From NCBI GenBank assembly GCA_003162115.1, contig PMMV01000073.1, positions 27,001 through 34,336 on the forward strand: a stretch of DNA of 7,336 bases. The letters are read 5' to 3'. Below, piece by piece: positions 1 through 6,169 of the stretch (its first letter is position 1; every line of letters begins with the position of its first letter). Source of the DNA: Methanobacterium sp. (GTDB taxonomy: Archaea > Methanobacteriota > Methanobacteria > Methanobacteriales > Methanobacteriaceae). The position numbers and the translations under genes were made by a program. The notes beneath the pieces are model-generated. The model was given only the letters and a program-made list of their open reading frames with translations. It ran no database searches and had not been told where the DNA came from.

Positions 1-149
1 ATACGCATATGGTATCTAACAGCCCTCTCTCCGAGGTCATAACCTTTTTTCTTCAGCTCTTCTGCAATTGTCTTAGCACCAAGAACTTCCTCTCTGTCTG
101 CTAGGATTCGCAGAATTTCCATCATTTTACGATCTGTTTCTTGTGGCAT
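1..149 (-). CDS. nrpR: NrpR-type nitrogen repressor, N-terminal part (cut by window edge)
   Basis: The 49 visible residues begin MPQETDRKMMEILRILADRE and continue through VLGAKTIAEELKKKGY to GERAVRYHMR. This reads as the winged-helix DNA-binding domain that precedes the paired NrpR (DUF128) effector domains. In methanogens NrpR represses nif and glnA promoters by binding GGAA-N6-TTCC operators and is released by 2-oxoglutarate. The effector domains lie outside the window, so their presence is inferred. The ATG at 149 is preceded by GGTGA (154-158) with a 4-nt spacer, which supports this start. The gene lies downstream of glnA on the same strand across a 161-nt gap that holds a poly-T terminator, so it probably has its own promoter, although no clear TATA box was picked out. 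The glnA promoter carries a matching operator, which strengthens the call. A related winged-helix regulator is the main alternative. Confidence 0.85.
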   Translation of the reverse strand, partial: MPQETDRKMMEILRILADREEVLGAKTIAEELKKKGYDLGERAVRYHMR

Positions 150-285
150 TTATTCACCGGATAAGTTAATTCCTATATTATCTATGATATCTGGGATGAT
201 TAATCTTTTTCTGATCTTTTATTCATTAATTCTTTAAAAAAACCTATTTTAATAATTTTTAGAATCCAATTTAATTACTCTATTT

Positions 286-298
286 AAAAATAAAAAAA
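286..298 (-). terminator. Poly-T terminator of glnA
   Basis: On the minus strand, 12 nt after the glnA stop codon, the sequence reads TTTTTTTATTTTT. Archaeal RNA polymerase terminates on such U-tracts without needing a hairpin, and none is evident here. It would separate glnA transcripts from nrpR. Confidence 0.6.
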
Positions 299-310
299 GG
301 AAGGAAGTAG

Positions 311-1639
311 TTAGATCATCAAGTATCTATTAAGTTCGTATGGGAATACTTGTATTCTGTAATCATCCCATTCTTTTTTCTTGATGTCCATGAACTGATT
401 GTAAACATGGTCTCCAAGGGATGCTTTTACAACTTCGTCCTTTTCAAGAGCATGATATGCTTCCCAAAGGCTAGAAGGTAATGTATCTATTCCTTTACTT
501 GCCAGACCGTCAGCATCGAGTTTAAATACGTCTATTTCTGTTGCTGCTCCAGGATCCATCTTATTATTTATACCATCCATTCCAGCTTCTAACATGGCTG
601 CAAATGCTAAGTAGGGATTACATGATGGATCTGGGCATCTGAATTCTACCCTTGTACCGTTACCACGGGATGCAGGGATTCTGACAAGTGTTGATCTGTT
701 TTTGAGGCCGTATGATATATAACAAGGTGCCTCGTAGCCTGGAACCAGCCTTTTGTAAGAATTGACTGTTGGTGCAACAACTGCTGAAAGAGCTTTTGAG
801 TGGTTAAGTAAACCTCCAATAAAGTATCTTGCTTCCTGGGAAATTTCATCTTGGCCATCAGGGTCGTAGAAAATGTTTTTCCCATTTTTAAACAGGCTTT
901 GATGTACATGCATACCGCTTCCATTCACGCCAAAGAATGGTTTAGGCATGAAAGTTACTATGTAGCCGAGATTGTCTACTATGGCTTTTGTTGCCTGTTT
1001 AAATGTAATTACAGCGTCTGCTGTTTTCATTGCATTGTCGAATTTGAAATCTATTTCATGCTGACCAGGACCAACTTCGTGGTGGCTAACTTCAACATCA
1101 AAATGAAGTTCTTCTAGACCTAATACAAGTTCTCTTCTAACGTCTGTACCCTGGTCAACTGGTTCAACATCGAAGTAAACACCGTCGTCGTGAGGTATAA
1201 TGTTTCCCTCTCCATCTTCGCCGATTATGAAAAATTCTGGTTCCGGACCTATGTTGTATTCGTAACCCTGTTTTTCAACTTTTTCTAGTGCTTTTTTAAG
1301 TACGTATCTTGGATCTCCTTCAAATGGGGTTCCATCAGGCCAGTATATGTCACATATGAACCTGCAAACACCCTTCTCTTCTGGCCTCCATGGCAGAGTT
1401 GAGAATGTATCCGCGTCTGGTTTGATTATTAGGTCGCTAGCGTTGATATCAACAAATCCTTCAATGGATGAACCATCGAATAATAATCCATCCTTGAGTA
1501 TATCTTCAATGTCTTCTGGTTTAACCAGAGGGACCGCCATGTTCTTTGGAGTTCCATTTATGTCCACAAATTGTAGTCTCACAAATTTTGTGCCGCATCT
1601 TTCGATGTCTTGAATAACCTTTCCAATTTTATCTTGCAT
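311..1639 (-). CDS. glnA: Glutamine synthetase, type I-alpha
   Basis: Catalyses ATP-dependent condensation of ammonia and glutamate to glutamine; family members are cytosolic dodecamers. The 442-residue length is normal for GSI-alpha. Visible motifs are DGSSIEGF (55-62), the metal-binding GPEPEFF (131-137) and [10 protein letters not shown] (186-195), the ATP/glutamate region NGSGMHVH (239-246), [13 protein letters not shown] (293-305, with flap Glu303), and [10 protein letters not shown] (325-334). The adenylylation-site motif NLYxLP of GSI-beta is absent, so covalent control by an adenylyltransferase is not expected. The position matching the Bacillus feedback-inhibition Arg62 is Asp64, so that glutamine-sensing mode is probably missing. 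The ATG at 1639 has GGAGGT 8 nt upstream. Transcription is probably repressed by NrpR through the operator at 1679-1692, and the nrpR gene lies just downstream. Confidence 0.97.
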   Translation of the reverse strand: MQDKIGKVIQDIERCGTKFVRLQFVDINGTPKNMAVPLVKPEDIEDILKDGLLFDGSSIEGFVDINASDLIIKPDADTFSTLPWRPEEKGVCRFICDIYWPDGTPFEGDPRYVLKKALEKVEKQGYEYNIGPEPEFFIIGEDGEGNIIPHDDGVYFDVEPVDQGTDVRRELVLGLEELHFDVEVSHHEVGPGQHEIDFKFDNAMKTADAVITFKQATKAIVDNLGYIVTFMPKPFFGVNGSGMHVHQSLFKNGKNIFYDPDGQDEISQEARYFIGGLLNHSKALSAVVAPTVNSYKRLVPGYEAPCYISYGLKNRSTLVRIPASRGNGTRVEFRCPDPSCNPYLAFAAMLEAGMDGINNKMDPGAATEIDVFKLDADGLASKGIDTLPSSLWEAYHALEKDEVVKASLGDHVYNQFMDIKKKEWDDYRIQVFPYELNRYLMI

Positions 1640-1647
1640 AGATCAAT

Positions 1648-1653
1648 ACCTCC
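1648..1653 (-). promoter_or_regulatory. Ribosome binding site of glnA
   Basis: GGAGGT lies 8 nt upstream of the glnA ATG and fixes the start at 1639. It also implies a leadered transcript of about 40 nt, consistent with the TATA box at 1702-1709. Confidence 0.85.
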
Positions 1654-1675
1654 ATAAAATATCATGATCTTTTAT
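1654..1675. repeat. Imperfect 22-bp dyad in the glnA leader
   Basis: The two 11-nt arms are complementary at 10 of 11 positions, centred on ATCATGAT (1661-1668). The dyad lies between the predicted glnA transcription start and the ribosome binding site. It could fold as a leader hairpin or act as a protein site. Being AT-rich, it could also be chance. Confidence 0.4.
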
Positions 1676-1678
1676 ACC

Positions 1679-1692
1679 GGAAAGATGTTTCC
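1679..1692 (-). promoter_or_regulatory. NrpR operator at glnA promoter
   Basis: The sequence is GGAA-AGATGT-TTCC, an exact match to the GGAA-N6-TTCC operator known for NrpR in methanogens. It begins 10 nt downstream of the TATA box and covers the expected transcription start, so bound repressor would block the initiation complex. The nrpR gene itself starts at 149. Binding is inferred from the motif and its position. Confidence 0.88.
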
Positions 1693-1701
1693 TTTTACTG
1701 G

Positions 1702-1709
1702 TATATAAA
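1702..1709 (-). promoter_or_regulatory. TATA box of glnA
   Basis: The minus strand reads TTTATATA, an ideal archaeal TATA box. A start 25-27 nt downstream falls near 1679, inside the NrpR operator. A second TATA-like string (TATAAAAG, 1669-1676) would start transcription after the ribosome binding site and is less likely. Confidence 0.8.
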
Positions 1710-1937
1710 TGTTTTGAAGGTTATCTATGATCTATTATCACTCATTAAAGGGATAAGTCATGGATAAATAATGAATTAAGAATTAGATAACTGATAAATC
1801 TTTTATAATTTTGTTAAATATGATTAACACCAAATTATAAAGAGATCTATAATCAATCTGATTTAATGTCTATAAAAACTTTCTTAATTAAATTAAAATG
1901 TAGTATTTTGAGATTCACTGAAAATGAAACTTCAACT
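1710..1937. other. AT-rich intergenic stretch between the E1-like gene and glnA
   Basis: This separates the stop codon of the E1-like gene from the glnA promoter. I see no ORF with a ribosome binding site, no RNA gene and no strong terminator, only short T-tracts on the minus strand that could end transcription of the upstream gene. Confidence 0.5.
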
Positions 1938-2690
1938 TTAAAATTCCACTACTGAAAATGGTTTTTTCTTCATTAGATCAAAGATTAGAACATCTGGTGC
2001 AGTTATTATGTTTCCTCTCCCTATTAAGATTTTAACAATCTCAAAGGCCTGTAAACAACCTACAATATTAGGAATAGGTCCTATAACTGGTGGAATTTCT
2101 TTTGTTATCTTTTTTAATTCCATTAGCACTTCTTCACTCAAATCCTTCCCACATGATGATAATTTGAATGTTTCTTCGTAAGATGGTGTTTCAGGGGTGA
2201 AAGTAGTTATTTGGCCCATAGTGCCGTGAATTGCTCCATGAACAAAGGGAATTTTAAGTTTCAATGCGCATCTGCTTGATATTACTCTAGCTTTGAGATT
2301 ATCTAGGGCGTCCACAACAATGTTGCTGTTACCAATTATCTCATATACATTTGCATCGTTCAACTCGGTGTTGTAGGTTTCCACCTCTACAAACGGGTTT
2401 ATTGAAACAATAATTTCCTTGGTTGCATCGGTTTTTGCCTGTCCCACACGATCTAAACTGCTCATCAACTGTCTGTTGATATTTGAAACATCAAATTTAT
2501 CCTTATCTACGATTTTAAGGTGAGATACACCCATTCGGGCCAGCATCTCGATTACGGCGCCCCCTATTCCTCCACATCCTATAACTGTAATAATTGAGTT
2601 TTTAAGTTTTAGCTGTTCCTTTTTATTGAGAATTTCCTTTTGTCTGTTGATAATCTCCCAATATATGCTTGTATCGTATTTTTCTGTCAT
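1938..2690 (-). CDS. ThiF/MoeB/HesA-family E1-like adenylating protein
   Basis: This 250-residue protein has the E1-like Rossmann fold: nucleotide loop IGCGGIGG (37-44), acidic VDKDKFDVSNINRQ (61-74) with the family's NxNRQ signature, VVDALDN (125-131), and the central HGAIHGTMGQI (151-161). Such proteins adenylate the C-terminal carboxylate of a ubiquitin-like or small protein (ThiS, MoaD) for sulfur transfer or conjugation. The paired CxxC zinc motifs of MoeB and ThiF are absent; its cysteines are isolated (39, 141, 180, 212), with Cys180 in SSCG the best candidate nucleophile. The substrate cannot be named. I chose the ATG at 2690, which has AGGT 6 nt upstream, over an in-frame TTG at 2726 that lies within likely promoter DNA. 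It is 159 nt downstream of the radical SAM gene with its own candidate promoter. As I recall, close relatives neighbour glnA in Methanobacteriaceae. Confidence 0.85.
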   Translation of the reverse strand: MTEKYDTSIYWEIINRQKEILNKKEQLKLKNSIITVIGCGGIGGAVIEMLARMGVSHLKIVDKDKFDVSNINRQLMSSLDRVGQAKTDATKEIIVSINPFVEVETYNTELNDANVYEIIGNSNIVVDALDNLKARVISSRCALKLKIPFVHGAIHGTMGQITTFTPETPSYEETFKLSSCGKDLSEEVLMELKKITKEIPPVIGPIPNIVGCLQAFEIVKILIGRGNIITAPDVLIFDLMKKKPFSVVEF

Positions 2691-2731
2691 TTTGAGACCT
2701 TTTGAAGGGTATTTAAAGAATTTCAATGGTA

Positions 2732-2739
2732 ATTATATC
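2732..2739 (-). promoter_or_regulatory. Candidate TATA box of the E1-like gene
   Basis: GATATAAT on the minus strand would place the start near 2709 and give a leader of about 19 nt carrying the AGGT site (2697-2700). A competing box, TTTAAATA (2710-2717), would give an almost leaderless message. Either one argues against translation from the TTG at 2726. Confidence 0.4.
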
Positions 2740-2849
2740 AACCAATATTCCAATTTTAAATTTGTTTATTAGGATCTAATTGAGGTGGTCAATGTTTATA
2801 ATTTGTATTATATAGATAAAATTTACTGTATTTCACATGATTTTGTAAT

Positions 2850-3908
2850 TTATAACTTTTTTTTACTCACAAGATTGCATAAAAATAACTCATTAAAGAA
2901 AGGACATTTACCCCTGCACATAGACTTTTTTTCGCAGTTTAAACAGTCAATTTCTGAATTTTCAGTAACGAAATCCCTGTATCCAGAAAATTTGTGCTTC
3001 CATATATGTTCAAAGCTAAATTTTTCCAGATTGTAGACAAATTTATTTTCGTTGCAAAATGAACAAGGTGTAACATCCAGATCCTCATTTATATAAACAG
3101 AAAAAAATCCACATTCACAGCTGTCAATAAAATCAATATCTACATCTGTAGTTCTAAATAAAACAGGCACAAAACAGGCATCAAAACCCATCTTTAGATT
3201 AGTGATGGGATTATCCACTAACTTAAGGAATGATTTTAGAGTTTTATCTGATTTAATTGTTGCACTTTTTTTAGCCCTTCCTGTTGGTTTATATGTCAGG
3301 AATATAATTGAGTTGAAATTTTGAAGCTGGTCATCATGGGTTCCATTTAAAATTTCAGCTGCAGTTTCAGCTGTTTGTTCTGAAAATACGTAGTGTATAT
3401 TTGCACCGATACCGTTCTTCAATAAATATAATCCAATGTCTGAAAGTTCCTCAATAGATAGATCTCTGTATGGATCCCATGATATGGCTACAGCACCACA
3501 AAATTCTCTGGTAGTTTGAATGTTTTCTTTGTTGAAAAATTTCCCACTGGTGGTGTAGTTAGGAATTATTCCATACTTCCTTGTTAGTTGAATTATCTGG
3601 TTGAAGTCAGGATGAAGAAGAGGTTCACCACCACCGATAGCAATCTGGAACACGGAACCGTACTCTTTGCTTGTAAGCTGTTCAAGAACGAATTTGTATT
3701 CATCAAGTGACATAAACTTTCCATTTTCGCTGCTTTCTCTGTAGCAGTAGCTACAACCATTCGTGCAGTAGTTTGATATTGATATGTCTGCAAGTTCGGG
3801 CCAAGGAGCCATATAAGGATTTTCATGGAAATTTTTACCCCAACGGAAGGTAACACCAGTTTCCTGAACTCCTAAAAAATTGTATCCTTCAAAATGTTTT
3901 CTAATCAT
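2850..3908 (-). CDS. Radical SAM/SPASM domain protein, probable peptide- or protein-modifying enzyme
   Basis: This 352-residue protein has the radical SAM cluster motif CTNGCSYC (Cys48, 52, 55; CX3CX2C), which binds the 4Fe-4S cluster that cleaves S-adenosylmethionine, followed by GGGEP (92-96). The C-terminal half has a SPASM-type cysteine set: Cys264, Cys266, Cys282 and Cys285, then Cys322-x2-Cys325-x5-Cys331-x3-Cys335 and Cys344. These should hold one or two auxiliary clusters. Known SPASM enzymes include peptide maturases and anaerobic sulfatase-maturing enzymes; the reaction here is not known. Only about 47 residues precede the cluster motif, so there is no room for an N-terminal RRE leader-binding domain. 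The ATG at 3908 is preferred over an adjacent in-frame TTG at 3911. The ribosome binding site is weak (CGGT), as expected for translation coupled to the upstream small gene, whose stop is 20 nt away. Confidence 0.9.
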   Translation of the reverse strand: MIRKHFEGYNFLGVQETGVTFRWGKNFHENPYMAPWPELADISISNYCTNGCSYCYRESSENGKFMSLDEYKFVLEQLTSKEYGSVFQIAIGGGEPLLHPDFNQIIQLTRKYGIIPNYTTSGKFFNKENIQTTREFCGAVAISWDPYRDLSIEELSDIGLYLLKNGIGANIHYVFSEQTAETAAEILNGTHDDQLQNFNSIIFLTYKPTGRAKKSATIKSDKTLKSFLKLVDNPITNLKMGFDACFVPVLFRTTDVDIDFIDSCECGFFSVYINEDLDVTPCSFCNENKFVYNLEKFSFEHIWKHKFSGYRDFVTENSEIDCLNCEKKSMCRGKCPFFNELFLCNLVSKKKL

Positions 3909-3928
3909 CAATACCGTCTTATATAGTT

Positions 3929-4333
3929 TTATTCACATTCACATTTTGGATCTATTGTTTGGGTTGCACCTACACCATAAATATCTTTAGCCTTACCCTT
4001 TATAACTATCCAATTAATAAGATTCCACATTTCTTCGTTAGATAATTTACTGAAGTCTGTAGATGCAATTGCTTCAGGGTCGATATTATCTATCAAGGTT
4101 ATAGACTTACCTATTTTAAATTTTTTCTGGGTAAAATACACTTCATCATTTCCTATTTTGGTTTTATTCCCCACTTTTTCGAGTTCATTCCTTAAAAATT
4201 TTAATAGTTGTACAACACCAATTTTTCCAGTTTTTTCAAAGTGTTCTATGTTAACATCAAAAATATCTTCCTTTGCTGTTAAAATAAAACTTGTAGAGCT
4301 GCTGTTTGTAACAAAATCTCCTCTGATTTTCAG
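3929..4333 (-). CDS. Unknown small protein with FVTNSSSTSF motif, possible radical SAM substrate
   Basis: This 134-residue protein has no function I can recognise. It begins MKIRGDFVTNSSSTSFIL; from memory, similar F-V-[ST]-N-S-S-S-x-S-F starts occur in uncharacterised proteins of anaerobes. The middle is rich in charged residues, with LLKFLRNELEKV (43-54) likely helical. It ends in KCECE, holding its only two cysteines (131, 133). I start it at a CTG (4333) because a perfect GGAGGT lies 6 nt upstream and the motif then falls at the N-terminus. The longer reading from a TTG at 4411 adds 26 residues, lacks a ribosome binding site and would translate through the Shine-Dalgarno. It sits 20 nt upstream of the radical SAM gene on the same strand, so the two probably form an operon. 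A substrate role is inference. No signal peptide or membrane segment is evident. Confidence 0.7.
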   Translation of the reverse strand: MKIRGDFVTNSSSTSFILTAKEDIFDVNIEHFEKTGKIGVVQLLKFLRNELEKVGNKTKIGNDEVYFTQKKFKIGKSITLIDNIDPEAIASTDFSKLSNEEMWNLINWIVIKGKAKDIYGVGATQTIDPKCECE

Positions 4334-4339
4334 ATTAAA

Positions 4340-4345
4340 ACCTCC
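4340..4345 (-). promoter_or_regulatory. Ribosome binding site that decides a CTG start
   Basis: GGAGGT is followed by the 6-nt spacer TTTAAT and then CTG AAA ATC AGA. There is no ATG, GTG or TTG at this distance in the frame. The spacing matches other strong sites here (6-8 nt), so CTG at 4331-4333 is the best start. Confidence 0.7.
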
Positions 4346-4450
4346 AAACTTTTTTGGTATAAAATTTATTAAAGGTTTTACTAATTTTTTCTGATTAATA
4401 ATAATTTTCAATTAGGTTAAATAATGGTTTAAACTCAGATTTTAAGATTC

Positions 4451-4466
4451 ATTTATAATTATAAAT
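4451..4466. repeat. Perfect 16-bp AT-only palindrome
   Basis: ATTTATAATTATAAAT is a perfect palindrome in the gene-poor stretch 4346-4609 upstream of the small-protein gene. It contains TATA-like sequence on both strands. AT-only palindromes arise easily by chance in DNA of this composition. I see nothing else coding in this stretch apart from the tRNA trailer and the T-rich tract described separately. Confidence 0.4.
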
Positions 4467-4550
4467 AAAAAAAATAAATTATCTAAATTTTGTCTTGATT
4501 TTTTTAAAAGCTGAAAATTTTATACAAAAATAGAAAAAATTTGTTTTATT

Positions 4551-4570
4551 AAAAATAGAAAAGAAAATTT
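4551..4570 (-). terminator. T-rich tract downstream of the tRNA gene
   Basis: On the minus strand, about 40 nt after the tRNA 3' end, the sequence reads AAATTTTCTTTTCTATTTTT. It is a plausible archaeal terminator for the tRNA transcript. Further T-runs follow. Confidence 0.45.
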
Positions 4571-4579
4571 AACTGGAAT

Positions 4580-4600
4580 AACTTGGAGGGCCCCATAGTT
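4580..4600 (-). other. Stem-loop in the tRNA 3' trailer
   Basis: AACT and TGG pair with CCA and AGTT, giving 7 bp with one bulged A and the loop GGCCCT. It begins 9 nt after the mature tRNA end and lies between the tRNA and the T-tract. It could help 3' processing or termination; this is inference from the fold alone. Confidence 0.35.
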
Positions 4601-4609
4601 TATATGGAG

Positions 4610-4722
<113 letters not shown>

Positions 4723-4768
4723 GCTTATATGCTGTTAGGCATCATCTCACTTAAACCTTTCTATGATG

Positions 4769-4787
4769 ACAAAATTTCAAATTTTGT
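4769..4787. repeat. Perfect 19-bp palindrome in the divergent tRNA-Met / marker 8 interval
   Basis: ACAAAATTT-C-AAATTTTGT has 9-bp arms and a 1-bp centre. It lies 50 bp upstream of the tRNA 5' end and 51 bp upstream of the marker 8 TATA box. The size and symmetry suit a dimeric repressor or activator site, but no regulator is identified. Confidence 0.5.
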
Positions 4788-4837
4788 TTGTTATATCCAG
4801 AATTTTTTAGAAAGGAGAACTACACTTTAATAAATAA

Positions 4838-4846
4838 TTATATATA
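4838..4846 (+). promoter_or_regulatory. Candidate TATA box of the marker 8 gene
   Basis: TTATATATA would place the transcription start near 4868 and give a leader of about 65 nt that carries the GGTGA ribosome binding site (4924-4928). Confidence 0.5.
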
Positions 4847-4933
4847 TTCTATGATTTTTCTATAATAACAATATTGAATTAAAATATCAAATTAAATTTT
4901 GAAAATTATTTTGATAAGCTTATGGTGATATAA

Positions 4934-5758
4934 ATGGACGAACATGTAATGGAGGCCCTAGGAAAAACAAGGGTCAAGGTGAAGGATGGGAAGGTCGTAG
5001 AAGTTGGTGAGCCAAAAATTGATTACTGCCCAATATTTGACAAATACAGAGGTATAAAAAAGCTTACACCAGAAAATGTCAAGGAAAACATAGAATTTCG
5101 TATAAAAGACTTTGGAATGTGTACTAATGACAGGACGGTGCGAATGAAGGATTTTTTATCTTTCGGAATTTCAGAAATACTTAGCACCCTTATTAGTGAA
5201 GGAGAGGTTGACAGTGTTGTTAGTGTTTGTGAAGGTTGTGGAACAGTTATATTAACTGAACCAGAGATTGTACAAGGAACTGGTGGAAGGGTTTCAGGAC
5301 TTTTATGTACATGTCCCCTAGAAAATATAATTGAAGAGGTGGGACGTGAAAATGTTCTTGATCCTGAAAATGCAACAATTGACCAGATAAAAGGTACATT
5401 AAAGGCTATTAAAATGGGTTACAAGAAAATAGCTGTTACAATTGTAGCAGCTGAGGATGCCAAAAAACTTAGGGAAATGGAAAATGATGACATTAAAATA
5501 TTCATATTTGCAGCACATGTTAGTGAAATATCTAAGAACGATGCAAAAACAATATTCGATAATTCAGATGTTGTAACTGGATGTGCATCTAAATATATAA
5601 GAGAAATAGGTGATGAGAAAGATTATTTAAAAGCAGGAGCTTCAATACCCATATATGGTGTAACAGAATCTGGTAAAAGATTTCTCAAAATGAGGATAGA
5701 TAAAATTGGTGGTTTGAAGGAGAAAAAGAATCCAAAGATTCCGGAACCATTAATTTAA
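4934..5758 (+). CDS. Methanogenesis marker protein 8 (DUF2099)
   Basis: This 274-residue protein is one of the marker proteins found almost only in methanogens and their relatives; its biochemical role is not established. I recognise the family from EHVMEALGKTRVKVKDGK at the N-terminus, then IEFRIKDFGMCTNDR (53-67), RMKDFLSFGISEIL (70-83), VVSVCEGCGTVI (95-106) and GGRVSGLLCTCP (117-128). Seven cysteines (32, 63, 99, 102, 125, 127, 217), with CEGC and CTC clusters, suggest metal or Fe-S binding. This is inference. The ATG at 4934 has GGTGA 5 nt upstream. No signal peptide or membrane span is seen. It is monocistronic here, divergent from the tRNA gene and convergent with the CBS gene, with only 19 nt between the two stop codons. 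No other methanogenesis gene is in the window, so context adds little about its role. Confidence 0.9.
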   Translation: MDEHVMEALGKTRVKVKDGKVVEVGEPKIDYCPIFDKYRGIKKLTPENVKENIEFRIKDFGMCTNDRTVRMKDFLSFGISEILSTLISEGEVDSVVSVCEGCGTVILTEPEIVQGTGGRVSGLLCTCPLENIIEEVGRENVLDPENATIDQIKGTLKAIKMGYKKIAVTIVAAEDAKKLREMENDDIKIFIFAAHVSEISKNDAKTIFDNSDVVTGCASKYIREIGDEKDYLKAGASIPIYGVTESGKRFLKMRIDKIGGLKEKKNPKIPEPLI

Positions 5759-5777
5759 ATTATTATAATCAGTATAT

Positions 5778-6155
5778 TCAGTCAATACCCGCAAGCGCCC
5801 TTATTAAACTGCTCTGTGTAATAAGACCTATTAAGATTCCATTATCCACAACAGGTATCCTTTGATATCCTTTATCTGCCATTATCTTTGTAATATCCAT
5901 TATCGGGGTTTCTCTTTCCGCAACCATAAGATCCTTGCTCATCAAGTCGTCGACTTTAAGCCCCAGTGCTTCACCACCAGCTAAAAGCACATCTCTGTGG
6001 GTTATTATCCCAACAAGCTTTCCCTTATCAACAACAGGTAATCCTCCAACATTACAGCGCATCATTTTCAGTTTTGCTGCTGCAACTACGTCATTTCGTG
6101 ATGTAACATGAATATCATGGATCATAATGTCTTCTGCAACGAGCTTATTTATCAT
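5778..6155 (-). CDS. Two-CBS-domain protein
   Basis: This 125-residue protein consists only of a CBS-domain pair (Bateman module). CBS1 covers about residues 7-60, with GGLPVVDKGKLVGIITHRDVL at 37-57 including the ligand-site THRD. CBS2 covers about 68-124, with QRIPVVDNGILIGLITQSSLI at 98-118. Such modules bind adenine nucleotides or S-adenosyl compounds and act as energy or metabolite sensors, but there is no attached effector domain, so the partner is unknown. The ATG at 6155 is supported by an in-frame stop 9 nt upstream and by the usual short lead into CBS1. A GGGAGG lies 14 nt upstream, unusually far. The nearer TATA box predicts a start close to the ATG, so a leaderless message is possible. 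It converges on marker 8 and is divergent from thiC, but sharing regulation with either is speculation. Confidence 0.92.
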   Translation of the reverse strand: MINKLVAEDIMIHDIHVTSRNDVVAAAKLKMMRCNVGGLPVVDKGKLVGIITHRDVLLAGGEALGLKVDDLMSKDLMVAERETPIMDITKIMADKGYQRIPVVDNGILIGLITQSSLIRALAGID

Positions 6156-6169
6156 AAAGATAGATTATT

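Noticed and set aside
159..173. Second NrpR operator upstream of nrpR (GGATAAGTTAATTCC)
   Set aside because: It has GGA and TCC ends but spans 15 bp rather than 14 and lacks a GGAA/TTCC pair at the right spacing.
851..1117. Plus-strand ORFs inside glnA (also 1347-1613) and other antisense ORFs
   Set aside because: They are shadows of a highly conserved glutamine synthetase reading frame.
2691..2726. 12-residue N-terminal extension of the E1-like protein from TTG
   Set aside because: The stretch contains TATA-like DNA and no ribosome binding site for the TTG, while the ATG at 2690 has AGGT at normal spacing.
2785..3036. Plus-strand ORF of 83 codons beginning GTG
   Set aside because: It overlaps the radical SAM gene antisense, has no convincing ribosome binding site, and its translation resembles no known protein.
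3929..4411. 160-residue version of the small protein starting at TTG 4411
   Set aside because: There is no ribosome binding site at 4411, and the first 26 codons run through a perfect Shine-Dalgarno placed for the CTG at 4333.
4763..4769. Box C-like ATGATGA suggesting a C/D box guide RNA
   Set aside because: No box D (CTGA) follows at a usable distance and no C'/D' pair is seen.
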